5,902 nt of DNA from Flavobacteriales bacterium (GTDB taxonomy: Bacteria > Bacteroidota > Bacteroidia > Flavobacteriales_E > Vicingaceae): assembly GCA_029262915.1 (NCBI GenBank), contig JAJCYN010000447.1, positions 1 through 5,902 of the forward strand. Direction: 5' to 3'. The translations under genes and the position numbers were made by a program. Below the pieces are notes generated by a model. That model did no database searches and was not told the DNA's origin. It worked only from the letters and a program-made list of their open reading frames with translations. Shown piece after piece: positions 5,659-5,902 of the stretch (position 1 is the first letter of the stretch; the number at the start of each line of letters is the position of its first letter).

Positions 5659-5902
5659 GTTTCTTTTCTTACTAAATCTAACGCTTCTCTTACAATTTTT
5701 TGTGTTTCTATTTTTGAGGTACATCCGTACTCACATAATGCAAAATCTTCTGGTGCAACTTCATAAACTCCCAAATTCTCCATCAAATCAATGTCTTTAA
5801 CAAGCATTGATTTTACTAGATGTACAGGATAAATATTCATCGGAAATACCTTTTCATATTGACCCGCCATTACAAACGCTCTTTCTTCACCATTTATATT
5901 CG
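5652..5902 (-). CDS. nqrA: Na+-translocating NADH:quinone reductase subunit A, C-terminal part (5' end outside window)
   Basis: The frame enters from the right edge and gives the last 82 residues before TAA at 5652-5654 (two bases at the edge belong to an incomplete codon). The ATG at 5870 is internal, since the frame stays open upstream (NINGEERAFV) and family similarity continues through it. NqrA is the peripheral cytoplasmic subunit associated with the quinone site and is the first gene of nqr operons. Visible conserved features are the GQYEKVFPMNIYPVHLVKS stretch, matching the family's 'YEqv.PldI.ptHLl' region, then LGVYEVAPEDFALCEYGCTS, matching the 'LG..EL.eEDLALC.f.C.gK' region, with both cysteines kept. 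It ends in a helical VREALDLVRKETS. The gap to nqrB is 41 nt, in one operon. Identification from the C-terminus alone is firm because nqrB follows. Confidence 0.93.
   Translation of the reverse strand, partial: NINGEERAFVMAGQYEKVFPMNIYPVHLVKSMLVKDIDLMENLGVYEVAPEDFALCEYGCTSKIETQKIVREALDLVRKETS

Noticed and set aside
2210..5902. Operon as Rnf (rnfABCDGE) rather than Nqr
   Set aside because: Gene order A-B-C-D-E-F with an NqrF-type FAD/NADH/2Fe-2S subunit and NqrA C-terminus; no RnfB or RnfC ferredoxin subunits.

Overview
The window is the 3' part of a six-gene operon on the minus strand, nqrA(partial)-nqrB-nqrC-nqrD-nqrE-nqrF. It encodes the Na+-translocating NADH:quinone oxidoreductase (Na+-NQR), a sodium-pumping respiratory enzyme. 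The window is AT-rich, Shine-Dalgarno sequences are weak or absent, and one upstream site matches the Bacteroidota -7 element TAnnTTTG. The Nqr proteins and the small secreted neighbour also have a flavobacterial look. I therefore infer a member of the Bacteroidota, probably Flavobacteriia; this is inference from sequence style, not a database match.

Layout from left to right: (1) the last 73 codons of an unrecognised plus-strand gene (2-223); (2) a convergent minus-strand gene (220-693) for a small exported beta-sandwich protein with a lysine-rich tail, whose stop codon shares a TTAA with the plus-strand gene; (3) a 191-bp non-coding stretch (694-884) holding a probable terminator for the nqr operon and a candidate promoter for the small gene; (4) nqrF, nqrE, nqrD, nqrC and nqrB complete, and the last 82 codons of nqrA, running to the right edge. 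The operon promoter and most of nqrA lie outside the window.

How the genes work together (established for the family): NqrF oxidises NADH through FAD and passes electrons to its [2Fe-2S] centre. They continue through the iron centre held between NqrD and NqrE, the covalent FMN of NqrC and the FMN and riboflavin of NqrB, to quinone, with NqrA as a peripheral quinone-interacting subunit. Na+ is moved outward on the way. All key residues I could check are present: four NqrF cluster cysteines, two conserved cysteines each in NqrD and NqrE, and an SGAT flavinylation motif in both NqrB and NqrC. The enzyme therefore looks functional.

The least ordinary signal is in the spacers. The nqrA-nqrB and nqrD-nqrE gaps are filled by degenerate AT-rich words repeated exactly every 8 nt (core AATT, AATG or CATT), beginning at or near the upstream stop codon. 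The other gaps in the operon are 2-21 nt and do not show it. I see no undescribed enzymatic or defence system in this window.
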